Assembly: GCF_012932965.1 (NCBI RefSeq)
Contig: NZ_JABBXH010000004.1
Location: forward strand, 1-64,000
Direction: 5' to 3'
Length of the DNA stretch: 64,000 bases
Origin: Thalassotalea algicola
Lineage (GTDB): Bacteria; Pseudomonadota; Gammaproteobacteria; Enterobacterales; Alteromonadaceae
Made by a program: the position numbers and the translations under genes. Under the pieces are notes generated by a model, which worked only from the letters and a program-made list of their open reading frames with translations, was not told where the DNA came from and searched no databases. Below, in pieces: positions 1-8,520 of the stretch (within the stretch, counting starts at the first letter, position 1; the number at the start of each line of letters is the position of its first letter).

Positions 1-34
1 AGCCCGACGAGCTACCAGGCTGCTCCATCCCGCG
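1..34 (-). tRNA. Initiator tRNA-Met (fMet), 5' part only, cut by the window edge
   Basis: Read on the minus strand, positions 34 to 1 give the acceptor 5' strand, D arm and the 5' half of the anticodon stem of a bacterial initiator tRNA. It starts CGCGGG and contains AGCCTGGTAGCTCGTCGGGC, which is nearly identical to E. coli fMet tRNA. The window stops at about U33, so the anticodon itself is not seen. The 5' C, unpaired in initiators, and the GGG of the anticodon stem favour the initiator over other tRNAs. Confidence 0.9.
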
Positions 35-120
35 TCCGAATGACCTACATAAAGTAGGAGAGCCCTAAAGGTTTTAATTCTCTTTAGAAGAATTGTTTCA
101 CCTCTGTGAAAGCGAGGCGT

Positions 121-149
121 ATCTTAAGGATAGTTGAGAAATATTGCAA
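121..149 (-). promoter_or_regulatory. Probable promoter of the tRNA-fMet gene; description of the 35-340 gap
   Basis: On the minus strand TTGCAA (149-144) and TAAGAT (126-121) are 17 nt apart and are followed by a GC-rich stretch, as in stable-RNA promoters. The predicted transcript has a leader of about 80 nt before the tRNA, with a small hairpin near 43-60. The rest of the 35-340 gap is AT-rich. It contains a TATAAT at 305-310, 30 nt before rlmL, that could be its -10 box, but no convincing -35 goes with it. Confidence 0.45.
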
Positions 150-340
150 CCGCTTTTATTAAGTTTTTTTTAGTTGGACTAATTAACAATCAAAGTGCGT
201 TAATTATGTACGTTTTGACGTGGGTTTTGTAATTAATATCCTGAGTTCGTTTATTACTCCGACAAATTTGATGTTCTTTACTATCGGTCATCTATGACTT
301 TGTTTATAATTGCCGCCACTTTGTCGACTGGACTTATCGT

Positions 341-2476
341 ATGTATCAATTTTTAGCATTAACTTCCCCTGGTATTGAAATATTGTTGGCAGAAGAGATC
401 CAACAATTAGGAGGAGAGAATGTTGTACAAAAGCCAGAAGGTGTCTATTTTACCGCATCACTAGAAACCGCTTACAACATTTGTTTATGGACACGTTTAG
501 CTACAAGAGTCTTACTTAAGTTATCTGAAGCTGACGTTAAAACTAAAGATGATTTATATAATGCAACTGTAGATGTTGATTGGTTAGCGTGTTTTGAACC
601 AACGCATTCATTTGCTGTAGATTTTGTTGGGAAAAGCGAAGAAATTAGAAATAGTCAATTTGGTGGCTTAACAGTAAAAGATGGAATTGTCGATAAATTC
701 CGAGATGCCGGATTTGAAAGACCGTCAGTTGATAAATCAAACCCTGATATTCGTATTCAAGCGCGATTACTAAAAGGGCAAGTAAGCTTTTATCTTGACT
801 TTTCGGGCCGAGGATTATTTCAACGTGGCTATCGAAAAGATAGCGGCGCTGCACCATTGAAAGAAAATCTAGCGGCAGCTATGGTTCTTCGCTCTGGTTG
901 GTTAAACGATACAACCAAACCGTTAGTTGACCCTATGTGTGGCTCGGGAACTGTTTTGATTGAGGCAGTCAGCATGGCGGCTGGACAAGCTCCTGGACTT
1001 GAGCGAGACAATTGGGGATTTGAATTTTGGCTAGGACACGACGATGAAACATGGCAAGACGTTTTTGAGTCAGTAAAAGTGCGCTCAGTAGAAAGCTATA
1101 GCCAATTCACCGGCAAAGTTTATGGCAGTGATATCGATAGCCGTGTAGTAAACACCGCCAAGCAAAATGCTAGAAAAGCGGGGCTTTCAAATCAGATTGA
1201 ATTTAGTTGTAAAGATGCCGGTAAAATTAATAATGTATTCTCGGCTCCAGGCGTAATGCTCTTTAATCCTCCGTATGGCGAACGGATTGGTGAGTTACCA
1301 GAGTTAGTTGAGCTTTTTGGTGAACTTGGTCAAAAATTAAAACAACAATACCATGACTGGCGTGTGGCAATATTAACGGCTAATGCCGAAATTTTGAACT
1401 TGTTAAAGCTGGCGACTAGTAAGCGATATAAATTTAAAAATGGCCCGCTAGACTGTATTTTTGCGATTTATGAACTTGATGAGAAGCAATTATCAAGAGA
1501 TGCAGCACTAGGTAATGTTGATCTTTCCAATCAAAATTCTGATTTCGCGAATCGCGTTAAGAAAAACATAAAGTCTTTGAAAGGTTGGATAAAATCAGAA
1601 AATGTAACTTGCTATCGCGTATATGATGCTGACATTCCTGAATATAATGTAGCTGTTGATCTTTATAATGATTATTTAGTCATACAAGAATATGCAGCAC
1701 CAGCAAAAATAGCACCTGAAAAAGTTGCCAAACGTTTACAAGAAGTGTTGTTTTGGGCGCCGAAAGTAACCGGTATTGAAACAAGTAAAGTCGTTCTCAA
1801 AACTCGCCAAAAACAAAAGGGCAGTAGTCAATACCAAAAGCTGAATAAGAAGAATCAGTCGCTGATTATCGACGAGTATGGTGCTAAGTTAAAAGTAAAC
1901 TTGTGGGATTACTTAGATACGGGGTTATTCTTAGATCATCGTAAAACTAGGCAAATAGTGGCTCGTAAAGCAAAAGATAAAACGTTTTTGAATTTATTTG
2001 CTTATACCGGTTCAGTTTCTGTGCAAGCCGCATTGCACGGCGCCGCTAAAGTTACGACCGTTGACATGTCCAATACTTATTTACAGTGGGCAGAAGAAAA
2101 TTTTGCATTGAACAAACTAGTTAGCCACAAATATCAGTTCATTCAAGCTGATTGTTTAAACTGGCTAAAAGAAAATGAAGAAAAATATCAGTTTATATTT
2201 ATTGACCCTCCAACATTTTCTAATTCAAAACGTATGGAAGACTCTTTTGATGTTCAGCGTGACCATGTCGATATGATTACGGATGCGGTAAAGTCGTTAA
2301 CTGACGACGGTGAAATTATGTTTACTAATAACAAACGTAACTTCAAGATCGACAACGACGCAATGCAGGAATTAGGGTTAAAAGTCGAATGCTTAACAGA
2401 TAAAACGCGCGATAAAGATTTTGCTCGAAATAAGCATATCCACAATAGCTGGTTATTAACGCGAATTAATAAGTAA
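341..2476 (+). CDS. rlmL: Bifunctional 23S rRNA methyltransferase RlmL/RlmK
   Basis: This cytoplasmic enzyme makes m2G2445 and m7G2069 in 23S rRNA during 50S assembly. The 711-residue product is close to the E. coli length (702). An N-terminal THUMP-type RNA-binding region precedes an RlmL methyltransferase domain with the NPPYGER motif at residues 309-315. The C-terminal half is the RlmK domain, with an SAM-binding FAYTGSVS stretch and DPPTF at about 622-626. The ATG at 341 fits the start of known homologues (MYQFLALTSPGIE). The stop codon overlaps the next start by one base (TAATG), so the next gene is probably translationally coupled. Confidence 0.95.
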   Translation: MYQFLALTSPGIEILLAEEIQQLGGENVVQKPEGVYFTASLETAYNICLWTRLATRVLLKLSEADVKTKDDLYNATVDVDWLACFEPTHSFAVDFVGKSEEIRNSQFGGLTVKDGIVDKFRDAGFERPSVDKSNPDIRIQARLLKGQVSFYLDFSGRGLFQRGYRKDSGAAPLKENLAAAMVLRSGWLNDTTKPLVDPMCGSGTVLIEAVSMAAGQAPGLERDNWGFEFWLGHDDETWQDVFESVKVRSVESYSQFTGKVYGSDIDSRVVNTAKQNARKAGLSNQIEFSCKDAGKINNVFSAPGVMLFNPPYGERIGELPELVELFGELGQKLKQQYHDWRVAILTANAEILNLLKLATSKRYKFKNGPLDCIFAIYELDEKQLSRDAALGNVDLSNQNSDFANRVKKNIKSLKGWIKSENVTCYRVYDADIPEYNVAVDLYNDYLVIQEYAAPAKIAPEKVAKRLQEVLFWAPKVTGIETSKVVLKTRQKQKGSSQYQKLNKKNQSLIIDEYGAKLKVNLWDYLDTGLFLDHRKTRQIVARKAKDKTFLNLFAYTGSVSVQAALHGAAKVTTVDMSNTYLQWAEENFALNKLVSHKYQFIQADCLNWLKENEEKYQFIFIDPPTFSNSKRMEDSFDVQRDHVDMITDAVKSLTDDGEIMFTNNKRNFKIDNDAMQELGLKVECLTDKTRDKDFARNKHIHNSWLLTRINK

Positions 2477-2730
2477 TGATTGAATACGGATTTATTTTAT
2501 ATGGCAGTGAAGGTTGTCACTTATGTGAAGACGCCCTGGCATTATGTCATCAACTACCAATACCTATCATGCTTACAATTGTCGATATTGTTGATGAAGA
2601 AGACTTGGTAGAACATTATGGTCAACATATTCCAGTGATGCAGCGTGATTTTGATGGTAAAGAATTATTTTGGCCGTTCGATTTGGCAAAGTTAACAGCA
2701 TTTGTAAACGAGCAAGAAGTAGAGAAGTAA
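2476..2730 (+). CDS. Glutaredoxin-like protein (DUF836 type)
   Basis: An 84-residue thioredoxin-fold protein. It begins with a beta strand (FILYGSEG) followed by a CHLC dithiol at about residues 14-17, and has a cis-proline region HIPVMQ near residues 51-56. This matches the small glutaredoxin-like family often found next to rlmL and uup in gammaproteobacteria. The substrate is unknown. The start overlaps the rlmL stop by one base, and uup begins 6 bp downstream, so the three genes probably form one transcript. Confidence 0.8.
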   Translation: MIEYGFILYGSEGCHLCEDALALCHQLPIPIMLTIVDIVDEEDLVEHYGQHIPVMQRDFDGKELFWPFDLAKLTAFVNEQEVEK

Positions 2731-2736
2731 CGAACA

Positions 2737-4644
2737 ATGGAATTAATTAGAATAACAGATGCTGAACTTGCTTATGGCGATGACAAAATACTTGATAATG
2801 CCGATTTAAGAATTAACAAAAGCGAACGCGTTTGTTTAGTAGGCCGAAATGGTGCTGGTAAATCTTCGTTATTAAAAGTCATAAGTGGTGTTAGGCAACT
2901 AGATGACGGCCAGCTTATTTATTCGAACAATATCCGTATAGCGATGCTGGAACAAGATCCACCAGAAACCTGTGAAAACTCTGTGTTTTCATATGTGTCT
3001 GAAGGACTAAAAGACAATGCTGAGTTAATTCAGAAGTATCACCTACTAGTATCTTTGGTATCGGAAGACCCGTCTGAGAAAAATTTAGAAAAGCTGGCTC
3101 AAATTCAGCAGCAGTTAGAACAGGCAAATGCGTGGCAAGATGAGCAGCGCATTGAACAGGTGTTAAGTACTTTAGAATTAGATGCGAATACCACTGTCGA
3201 TCAATTATCAGGTGGATGGCTACGCAAATTAGCGCTTGCAAAGGCGTTAGTGACCAATCCTGACGTTTTGCTATTGGATGAGCCAACCAACCATTTAGAT
3301 ATCAATAGTGTACTTTGGTTAGAAACATTTTTAAAAAACTATACTGGCACAATTGTTTTTATCAGTCATGATAGGGCATTTATCCGAAAGTTATCAACTC
3401 GCATTGTTGACTTAGACCGCGGGACATTAACGAGTTACCCTGGTGACTACGATAAATATATCGAACAAAAGCAGCATGATTTACAAGTAGAAGAACAACA
3501 AAATGCGTTATTTGATAAGCGACTAGCAGAAGAAGAAACTTGGATCCGTCAAGGTATTAAAGCCCGTAGAACTCGCAATGAAGGCCGAGTTCGTGCTTTA
3601 GAAAAACTCAGAGTAGAGCGTAAACAACGCCGTGAAAACAAATCTCAAGGCGATATTCAAATTTCTTCAGGCGAACGTTCAGGTAAGTTGGTGTTTGAAT
3701 CACAAGATTTATCCATTTCCTTTGATGAAAAACATGTTATTAAACACTTGAACCTACTGGTTACTCGCGGTGATAGGTTAGCATTAATAGGCGCAAATGG
3801 TACGGGCAAATCAACACTTATCAAACTGTTAATGGAAACGTTAAAACCGACCAGTGGTAAAGTGCGTGTTGGTGTAAATTTAGATATTGCATATTTTGAT
3901 CAGCACAGAGAGCAACTTGACCCGAATAAAACCGTTCAGGATACCGTTGCAGAAGGCAAACAAGAAGTTACTTTAAATGGGCGCTCTAGGCATGTGTTAG
4001 GTTATTTGCAGGACTTCCTGTTTAGCCCTAAAAGAGCTAGGACACCGGTGAGAGCGTTATCAGGCGGTGAAAAAAACCGTTTGTTATTGGCAAGGCTGTT
4101 TTTACGTCCAAGTAATTTACTCATTCTCGATGAACCAACTAATGACTTGGATATTGAAACCCTAGAATTATTAGAAGAAGTAGTCGCCAATTACAATGGT
4201 ACTGTAGTTCTTGTGAGCCACGACCGAGACTTTGTTAACAACTGCGTAAATAGTTGCTTATATTTTGATGGAAGTGGCCATATTGAACAAATTGTTGGCG
4301 GTTATGATGACGTAGACCAATATTTAGCGTATAAAGCAGAGCAGCGTAAGCGTCATGAGCCAGAAATTAAAGCTGAGCCTAAGCATGACGCGCCAACTAA
4401 AAAAGTAGAAAAGGCACCGGTTAAGAAAAAATTATCCTATAAAGAGTCAAGAGAGCTTGAAGCTTTGCCTGTTGAAATAGATAATCTGGAATCTTTAATT
4501 GATTCTTTGCAAGAACAGGTGAATCAAGCTGACTTTTTTTCGCAGGATAGCGAAACAACGAAGAAAATATTGAACCAGCTGCAAGAAAGTGAGTCAAAGC
4601 TCGAAGCTGCTTACGACAGGTGGCAAGAGTTAGATGAAAAATAA
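2737..4644 (+). CDS. uup: ABC-F family ATPase Uup
   Basis: A soluble tandem ABC ATPase with no membrane domain. The 635 residues equal the E. coli Uup length. The first ATPase domain has Walker A GRNGAGKSS (36-44), signature LSGGW and Walker B LLLDEPTNHLD. The second has Walker A GANGTGKST (352-360), signature LSGGEKNR and LILDEPTNDLD. The last 85 or so residues are a charged, coiled-coil-like tail, as in Uup, which binds DNA and branched substrates. Known Uup roles are limiting transposon precise excision and ribosome-associated functions. It is the third gene of the rlmL transcript. Confidence 0.93.
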   Translation: MELIRITDAELAYGDDKILDNADLRINKSERVCLVGRNGAGKSSLLKVISGVRQLDDGQLIYSNNIRIAMLEQDPPETCENSVFSYVSEGLKDNAELIQKYHLLVSLVSEDPSEKNLEKLAQIQQQLEQANAWQDEQRIEQVLSTLELDANTTVDQLSGGWLRKLALAKALVTNPDVLLLDEPTNHLDINSVLWLETFLKNYTGTIVFISHDRAFIRKLSTRIVDLDRGTLTSYPGDYDKYIEQKQHDLQVEEQQNALFDKRLAEEETWIRQGIKARRTRNEGRVRALEKLRVERKQRRENKSQGDIQISSGERSGKLVFESQDLSISFDEKHVIKHLNLLVTRGDRLALIGANGTGKSTLIKLLMETLKPTSGKVRVGVNLDIAYFDQHREQLDPNKTVQDTVAEGKQEVTLNGRSRHVLGYLQDFLFSPKRARTPVRALSGGEKNRLLLARLFLRPSNLLILDEPTNDLDIETLELLEEVVANYNGTVVLVSHDRDFVNNCVNSCLYFDGSGHIEQIVGGYDDVDQYLAYKAEQRKRHEPEIKAEPKHDAPTKKVEKAPVKKKLSYKESRELEALPVEIDNLESLIDSLQEQVNQADFFSQDSETTKKILNQLQESESKLEAAYDRWQELDEK

Positions 4645-4664
4645 TAAGTGAGATCAGTAGTTAA

Positions 4665-6404
4665 ATGAATAAAATTGTCAAATCTCTGGTAGCGATTGGA
4701 ATTACCAGCGCCTTAACCTTACCCGCAGTAAATGCAGCCACTTATCAAGTAGTTGATAAAGGTGATGTAGACTCACTAAAGTACACTTATGCTCAACAAG
4801 AGAATAACTTAGGTGAAACTGCAGTTTCGGGAAGCGATACATATAATTTTCCTGTTCAGTTTCAATATTTAGATGAAGACGATTATGACAGCATAGTGTC
4901 TATAGCAGATCGTCAACATGAACTTGTCCACGAATTAAATGATATTGAAGATGAAGACGCGCTACGAGCAGGTAATCCAACAGCAAATGACTTAGCTTGG
5001 GCGATTAGGTTCCTAGAAAGTATTGGAAATAGTCGTTATCAAAAAGTGGGTGACGTTGTTGCCATGGTAAATTTAGGTGGTGAGACTGAAGAATTCGTAG
5101 TGTTTGATACTACGTTTGAGGGCACTGATACTTTAACTCGCTCTACTACTGACTATATCAATGGTATTACCGATGAAGGGTTGATTTATGGTAATGCTTC
5201 AGCTCCATATTTACCGTTAGACTTCGTTGAAAGTGATGGTGATGAGGTTACTCACTGGGTTAGAGATTTTGCTACTCGAGCGTTCTTTACGCTAAATCAT
5301 GGCGAAACAATTCAGGAAATCGTTCCGCCAGTTAGCGATTATTACGGTGGCGAGTCTGCAATTTTAGATGTAAACGGCTTAACGGCTGTTGGATACGTAA
5401 GTAATAAACTAAATCCTGACCGAGCAGAAGATATTCTAGATACAACTGGTGGTTGTTCTGATCCTGATATTTTAGAAGATCTACCATTTGAAGTTTGTGT
5501 ACAAAACATTTCAAGTGACTTGTATCACTTCGTAGCCTACCAATGGACGATTGATCCAACGGAAGGTACGGTCTCTGAGAAAGAATTAGGTTTGCTTGTT
5601 ACGCCAAGCGAAGGAGATGATAGAGAGTTTAGAAGTTACGCACAGGCTGTAAATGCACATGGTGTAGCGGTCGGTTTTAGTCATGGTTGGGTTGATGAAG
5701 AAGAAACCGACCCTAGTGATAATGAATCTCGAAGCTTTTATGCTGTAGTGTATAAAAACGACGAAGTCATTAGTTTCACGCAAGATCATAGTGAATATTT
5801 TGACTCTCGAGCATACGACATTAGCGACAACGGAATTGCTGTCGGTCACGTAAATACATTTGTTAACGGTAATTTACGTACTAAGTTTTATCATGTTGAT
5901 ACCAACCTACCAGCAAGTGAAATGACAATGGAGTTCCCTGATGATTATTTTGAAGGTTCTTCAAGCACAGCAAGAGCAATAAATGAACGAGGCTTTATTG
6001 TTGGTGAAGGTGAAGTCGAGACTCATAATAGTTCAAGTAAACCACGTAGAACTCACGGATTTATATACGATATAAATGCAAAAACATTTACTGATTTAAA
6101 TGATTTTCTTTCATGTGATACGGCATACACAATTATTGAGGCACGTGACATAAATGAAAATAATGAAATCTCAGCTACAGCTATTGTTAAAGCACCTCGA
6201 AGAGATAGTAAAGGTGAGCTAATGTTTGGTGACGATGGTGAGCAATTAGTTGAAGACGTTGTACGTGCTGTAACATTAAAGCCAGTAGATGGTGAAATAG
6301 AAGACTGTTCAGAAGTCGAAGAAACTATTGAACGTAAAGGTGCTAGTTTTGGGATCGGTTTATTTGCGTTGCTAATTACGTTAGGGTTTAGACGTAAGCT
6401 ATAA
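4665..6404 (+). CDS. Secreted/surface DUF3466 family protein with GlyGly-CTERM-like tail
   Basis: A 579-residue exported protein of unknown function. It has an N-terminal signal peptide (cut probably after PAVNA, near residue 24). The acidic body contains recurrent motifs of the form GxxVGxxx around INERGFIVGEG, NEHGVAVGFSH-like and DNGIAVGH, which suggests a repeat or beta-propeller-like fold. The C-terminus has GASFGIGLFALL followed by LGFRRKL. That is a glycine/hydrophobic/basic sorting tail of the kind processed by rhombosortase. The position between uup and rmf matches the DUF3466 gene of Shewanella and Vibrio relatives. A strong terminator follows at 6429. Confidence 0.7.
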   Translation: MNKIVKSLVAIGITSALTLPAVNAATYQVVDKGDVDSLKYTYAQQENNLGETAVSGSDTYNFPVQFQYLDEDDYDSIVSIADRQHELVHELNDIEDEDALRAGNPTANDLAWAIRFLESIGNSRYQKVGDVVAMVNLGGETEEFVVFDTTFEGTDTLTRSTTDYINGITDEGLIYGNASAPYLPLDFVESDGDEVTHWVRDFATRAFFTLNHGETIQEIVPPVSDYYGGESAILDVNGLTAVGYVSNKLNPDRAEDILDTTGGCSDPDILEDLPFEVCVQNISSDLYHFVAYQWTIDPTEGTVSEKELGLLVTPSEGDDREFRSYAQAVNAHGVAVGFSHGWVDEEETDPSDNESRSFYAVVYKNDEVISFTQDHSEYFDSRAYDISDNGIAVGHVNTFVNGNLRTKFYHVDTNLPASEMTMEFPDDYFEGSSSTARAINERGFIVGEGEVETHNSSSKPRRTHGFIYDINAKTFTDLNDFLSCDTAYTIIEARDINENNEISATAIVKAPRRDSKGELMFGDDGEQLVEDVVRAVTLKPVDGEIEDCSEVEETIERKGASFGIGLFALLITLGFRRKL

Positions 6405-6428
6405 AAACCAGTTAGTATTAAACATTGA

Positions 6429-6454
6429 AAAGCGCCAATAGGCGCTTTTTTTTT
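6429..6454 (+). terminator. Rho-independent terminator after the DUF3466 gene
   Basis: AAAGCGCC, loop AATA, GGCGCTTT, followed by a run of T. It lies 25 bp after the stop codon and closes the rlmL-to-DUF3466 transcript. Confidence 0.9.
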
Positions 6455-6584
6455 GCAATTATTTATGACCGCAATTCAATGCTTTAAATGTTTCTCTAAT
6501 TTACAGCATTGAAAAACTGTAACATTTCTTCTATTCGTTAATATTGCGTGTATCAAAATAAATGATTAGAAGGAGAGCGCGTAT

Positions 6585-6761
6585 ATGATGAAAAGGCAAA
6601 AACGTGATCGTCAAGACAGGGCGCATTCAAGAGGATATCAAGCAGGTGTGGCAGGACGTTCAAGAGATATGTGTCCATATCAAAGCACTGAGGCAAAATC
6701 TGAATGGTTAGGTGGTTGGCGAGAAGCCATTGCCGATAAGCAGCAAGGTTTAGTTAAATAG
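6585..6761 (+). CDS. rmf: Ribosome modulation factor (hibernation factor RMF)
   Basis: A 58-codon ORF. The translation contains KRQKRDR, then RGYQAGVAGRS, MCPYQS and WLGGWREAIAD, matching RMF almost throughout. RMF binds near the 16S rRNA 3' end and drives formation of inactive 100S ribosome dimers in stationary phase or stress. Two ATGs are in tandem (6585 and 6588). The AGGAG at 6571-6575 suits either one; E. coli RMF begins MKRQKRDR, which favours 6588 (57 residues). The same neighbours (DUF3466 upstream, convergent fabA) occur in related genera. Confidence 0.96.
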   Translation: MMKRQKRDRQDRAHSRGYQAGVAGRSRDMCPYQSTEAKSEWLGGWREAIADKQQGLVK

Positions 6762-6777
6762 AATAAAAATTTTTCAT

Positions 6778-6808
6778 AAAAAAGCCCGGAATTATCCGGG
6801 CTAAGTTT
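6778..6808. terminator. Bidirectional terminator between rmf and fabA
   Basis: AGCCCGGA, loop ATTA, TCCGGGCT (6783-6802). On the minus strand a T6 run follows the stem, so it ends the fabA message well. On the plus strand AAGTTTT follows, a weaker exit for rmf. Confidence 0.85.
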
Positions 6809-6819
6809 TGTAAGGCTAA

Positions 6820-7335
6820 TTAAAAGCTAGAAGTGTCAGCAAACAATCCAACTTTCAAGTCTGTTGCTGTGTAAATAACTTTACCATCAACTGAAACAGT
6901 ACCGTCCGCTATACCCATAAATAACTTACGTTTAATAACACGCTTTAATTGAATGTTATAAGTAACTTTTTTTGCTGTTGGTAATATTTGACCGGTAAAT
7001 TTAACTTCACCAACACCTAATGCACGGCCACGACCTGGACCACCAGCCCATGCCAAGTAGAATCCAACAAGTTGCCACATTGCATCTAAACCTAAACAAC
7101 CAGGCATTACTGGGTCACCTTTGAAGTGACAATCAAAAAACCAAAGATCAGGGTTAATATCTAACTCTGCAATAATTTCGCCTTTACCAAACTCACCACC
7201 TTCCTCAGTGATAAGGTTAATACGGTCCATCATTAACATGTTATCTGAAGGTAACTTACTATTGCCTTCGCCAAAAAAATCAGTTGTGCCAGCTAATACT
7301 AAATCTTCTTTGCTGTATGCGCTTTTTTGTTCCAT
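6820..7335 (-). CDS. fabA: 3-hydroxydecanoyl-ACP dehydratase/isomerase FabA
   Basis: This enzyme dehydrates 3-hydroxyacyl-ACP and isomerises trans-2- to cis-3-decenoyl-ACP, the branch point to unsaturated fatty acids in type II synthesis. The product is 171 residues (E. coli 172). The hot-dog fold active-site segment [19 protein letters not shown] carries the catalytic His and, further on, the Asp of LGLDAMW. A longer reading frame extends upstream to 7404. I chose the ATG at 7335 because homologues begin there ([12 protein letters not shown] aligns with MVDKRESYTKEDL) and the upstream residues look unlike FabA. It is transcribed towards rmf. Confidence 0.95.
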   Translation of the reverse strand: MEQKSAYSKEDLVLAGTTDFFGEGNSKLPSDNMLMMDRINLITEEGGEFGKGEIIAELDINPDLWFFDCHFKGDPVMPGCLGLDAMWQLVGFYLAWAGGPGRGRALGVGEVKFTGQILPTAKKVTYNIQLKRVIKRKLFMGIADGTVSVDGKVIYTATDLKVGLFADTSSF

Positions 7336-7482
7336 AGAATGTGCTTTTTTATGAGTGAGAAATTTAAAGGCTGCTACTTTAGCGAACACTTGTACACTAA
7401 ACAACTCTGAACAGTTAAAAATTGCTTTTTTATAGGTTATGCGTAACCATATAGGTATTGAAATTATAATGGATAAAGAACG

Positions 7483-7722
7483 ATGGCTTTAACAAACGCT
7501 GAAAAACAACGCAGATACCGTGAAAGACAGAAGGAAGGCGGTAAAAAAGAGATGAGGGGCTACTTATCAAAAGAAGCGTTAGAATGTTATCAACTAATTT
7601 CTGAGCAAACTAATTGGAATGATTCAATTATATTGAGTAATGCGGTAAGGCTAACTTATGCTGCATATAAAAATGGGCAAATCGGCTTGCTTAATAACTG
7701 GTTGAACAAAAACAATCTGTAA
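7483..7722 (+). CDS. Small basic protein of unknown function (79 residues)
   Basis: The N-terminus, [16 protein letters not shown], is a highly basic helix seen at the start of many small, often plasmid- or phage-related, DNA-associated proteins. The rest ([35 protein letters not shown]) could form a helix-turn-helix or ribbon-helix-helix-like unit, but I cannot assign a family. It is divergent from fabA with a 147-bp gap and has only a weak ribosome binding site. It could be a regulator of its neighbours; nothing in the sequence proves this. Confidence 0.55.
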   Translation: MALTNAEKQRRYRERQKEGGKKEMRGYLSKEALECYQLISEQTNWNDSIILSNAVRLTYAAYKNGQIGLLNNWLNKNNL

Positions 7723-7861
7723 AATAAAGCTACAAGCTATTACTAAAGTAGGGTGAACGTTGAATTATTTATTTGTGTTGTCGTAACATTCCCTATATAT
7801 TTTGGTCTATCTCGGAACAAATTCGTAGTTCCACTTAATTTATGTAAAAAGGTAACGATTT

Positions 7862-8506
7862 TTGATTAATGTTCTTTTGGTCGATGATCACGAATTAGTA
7901 CGAACAGGTATTCGAAAGATACTCGATGAAGTTAAAGGTATTCAGGTAGTTGGGGAAGCGGAAACAGGTGAAGAGGCTGTTCAGTTTTGTCGCAAAGAAG
8001 AACCTGATGTAGTACTAATGGATATGAATATGCCAGGTATTGGTGGCTTAGAGGCTACCAAGAAAATCATTCGTTACGCTCCAGATGCAAAAGTAATTGT
8101 GCTAACAGTACATAGTGAAGATCCATTTCCAACTAAAGTAATGCAAATAGGTGCTGCCGGATACTTAACTAAAGGTGCGGGCCCTGATGAAATGGTTAAT
8201 GCAATTCGTGCTGTTAATAGTGGTCAGCGCTATATAACGCCAGACGTAGCTCAACAAATGGCGTTAAATCAGTTTAAATCGGCAGAAGAAAATCCTTTTA
8301 ATACGTTATCAGAGCGTGAATTACAAATCATGTGGATGATCACACGTGGTGAAAAAGTGCCAGATATTTCAGAGCAATTAGTACTAAGTACTAAAACGAT
8401 TAACAGTTATCGTTACCGTATGTTCGAGAAGTTAAAAGTAAGCAATGATGTAGAGTTAACACATCTCGCCATTCGTCACGGTATGTTAAAAACCGAGAAA
8501 CTATAG
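7862..8506 (+). CDS. uvrY: Response regulator UvrY/GacA
   Basis: Two-component response regulator, partner of BarA/GacS, that activates csrB-type small RNAs. It is 214 residues. The receiver domain has the acidic pair DD near residue 8-9 and phospho-acceptor Asp in VLMDMNMPG (about 54). The LuxR-type HTH (LSERELQIMWMITRG, then STKTINSYRYRMFEKL) occupies the C-terminal 60 residues. The start is a TTG preceded by AGGTAA; it gives MINVLLVDDHELVRTGIRKIL, the standard GacA N-terminus, and no ATG is in frame nearby. uvrC follows after 14 bp. Confidence 0.93.
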   Translation: MINVLLVDDHELVRTGIRKILDEVKGIQVVGEAETGEEAVQFCRKEEPDVVLMDMNMPGIGGLEATKKIIRYAPDAKVIVLTVHSEDPFPTKVMQIGAAGYLTKGAGPDEMVNAIRAVNSGQRYITPDVAQQMALNQFKSAEENPFNTLSERELQIMWMITRGEKVPDISEQLVLSTKTINSYRYRMFEKLKVSNDVELTHLAIRHGMLKTEKL

Positions 8507-8520
8507 CTAAAGAGCTAACC

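Noticed and set aside
7336-7404. Longer FabA reading frame starting at 7404
   Set aside because: The 23 extra residues do not fit the known FabA N-terminus; the ATG at 7335 gives 171 residues, as expected.
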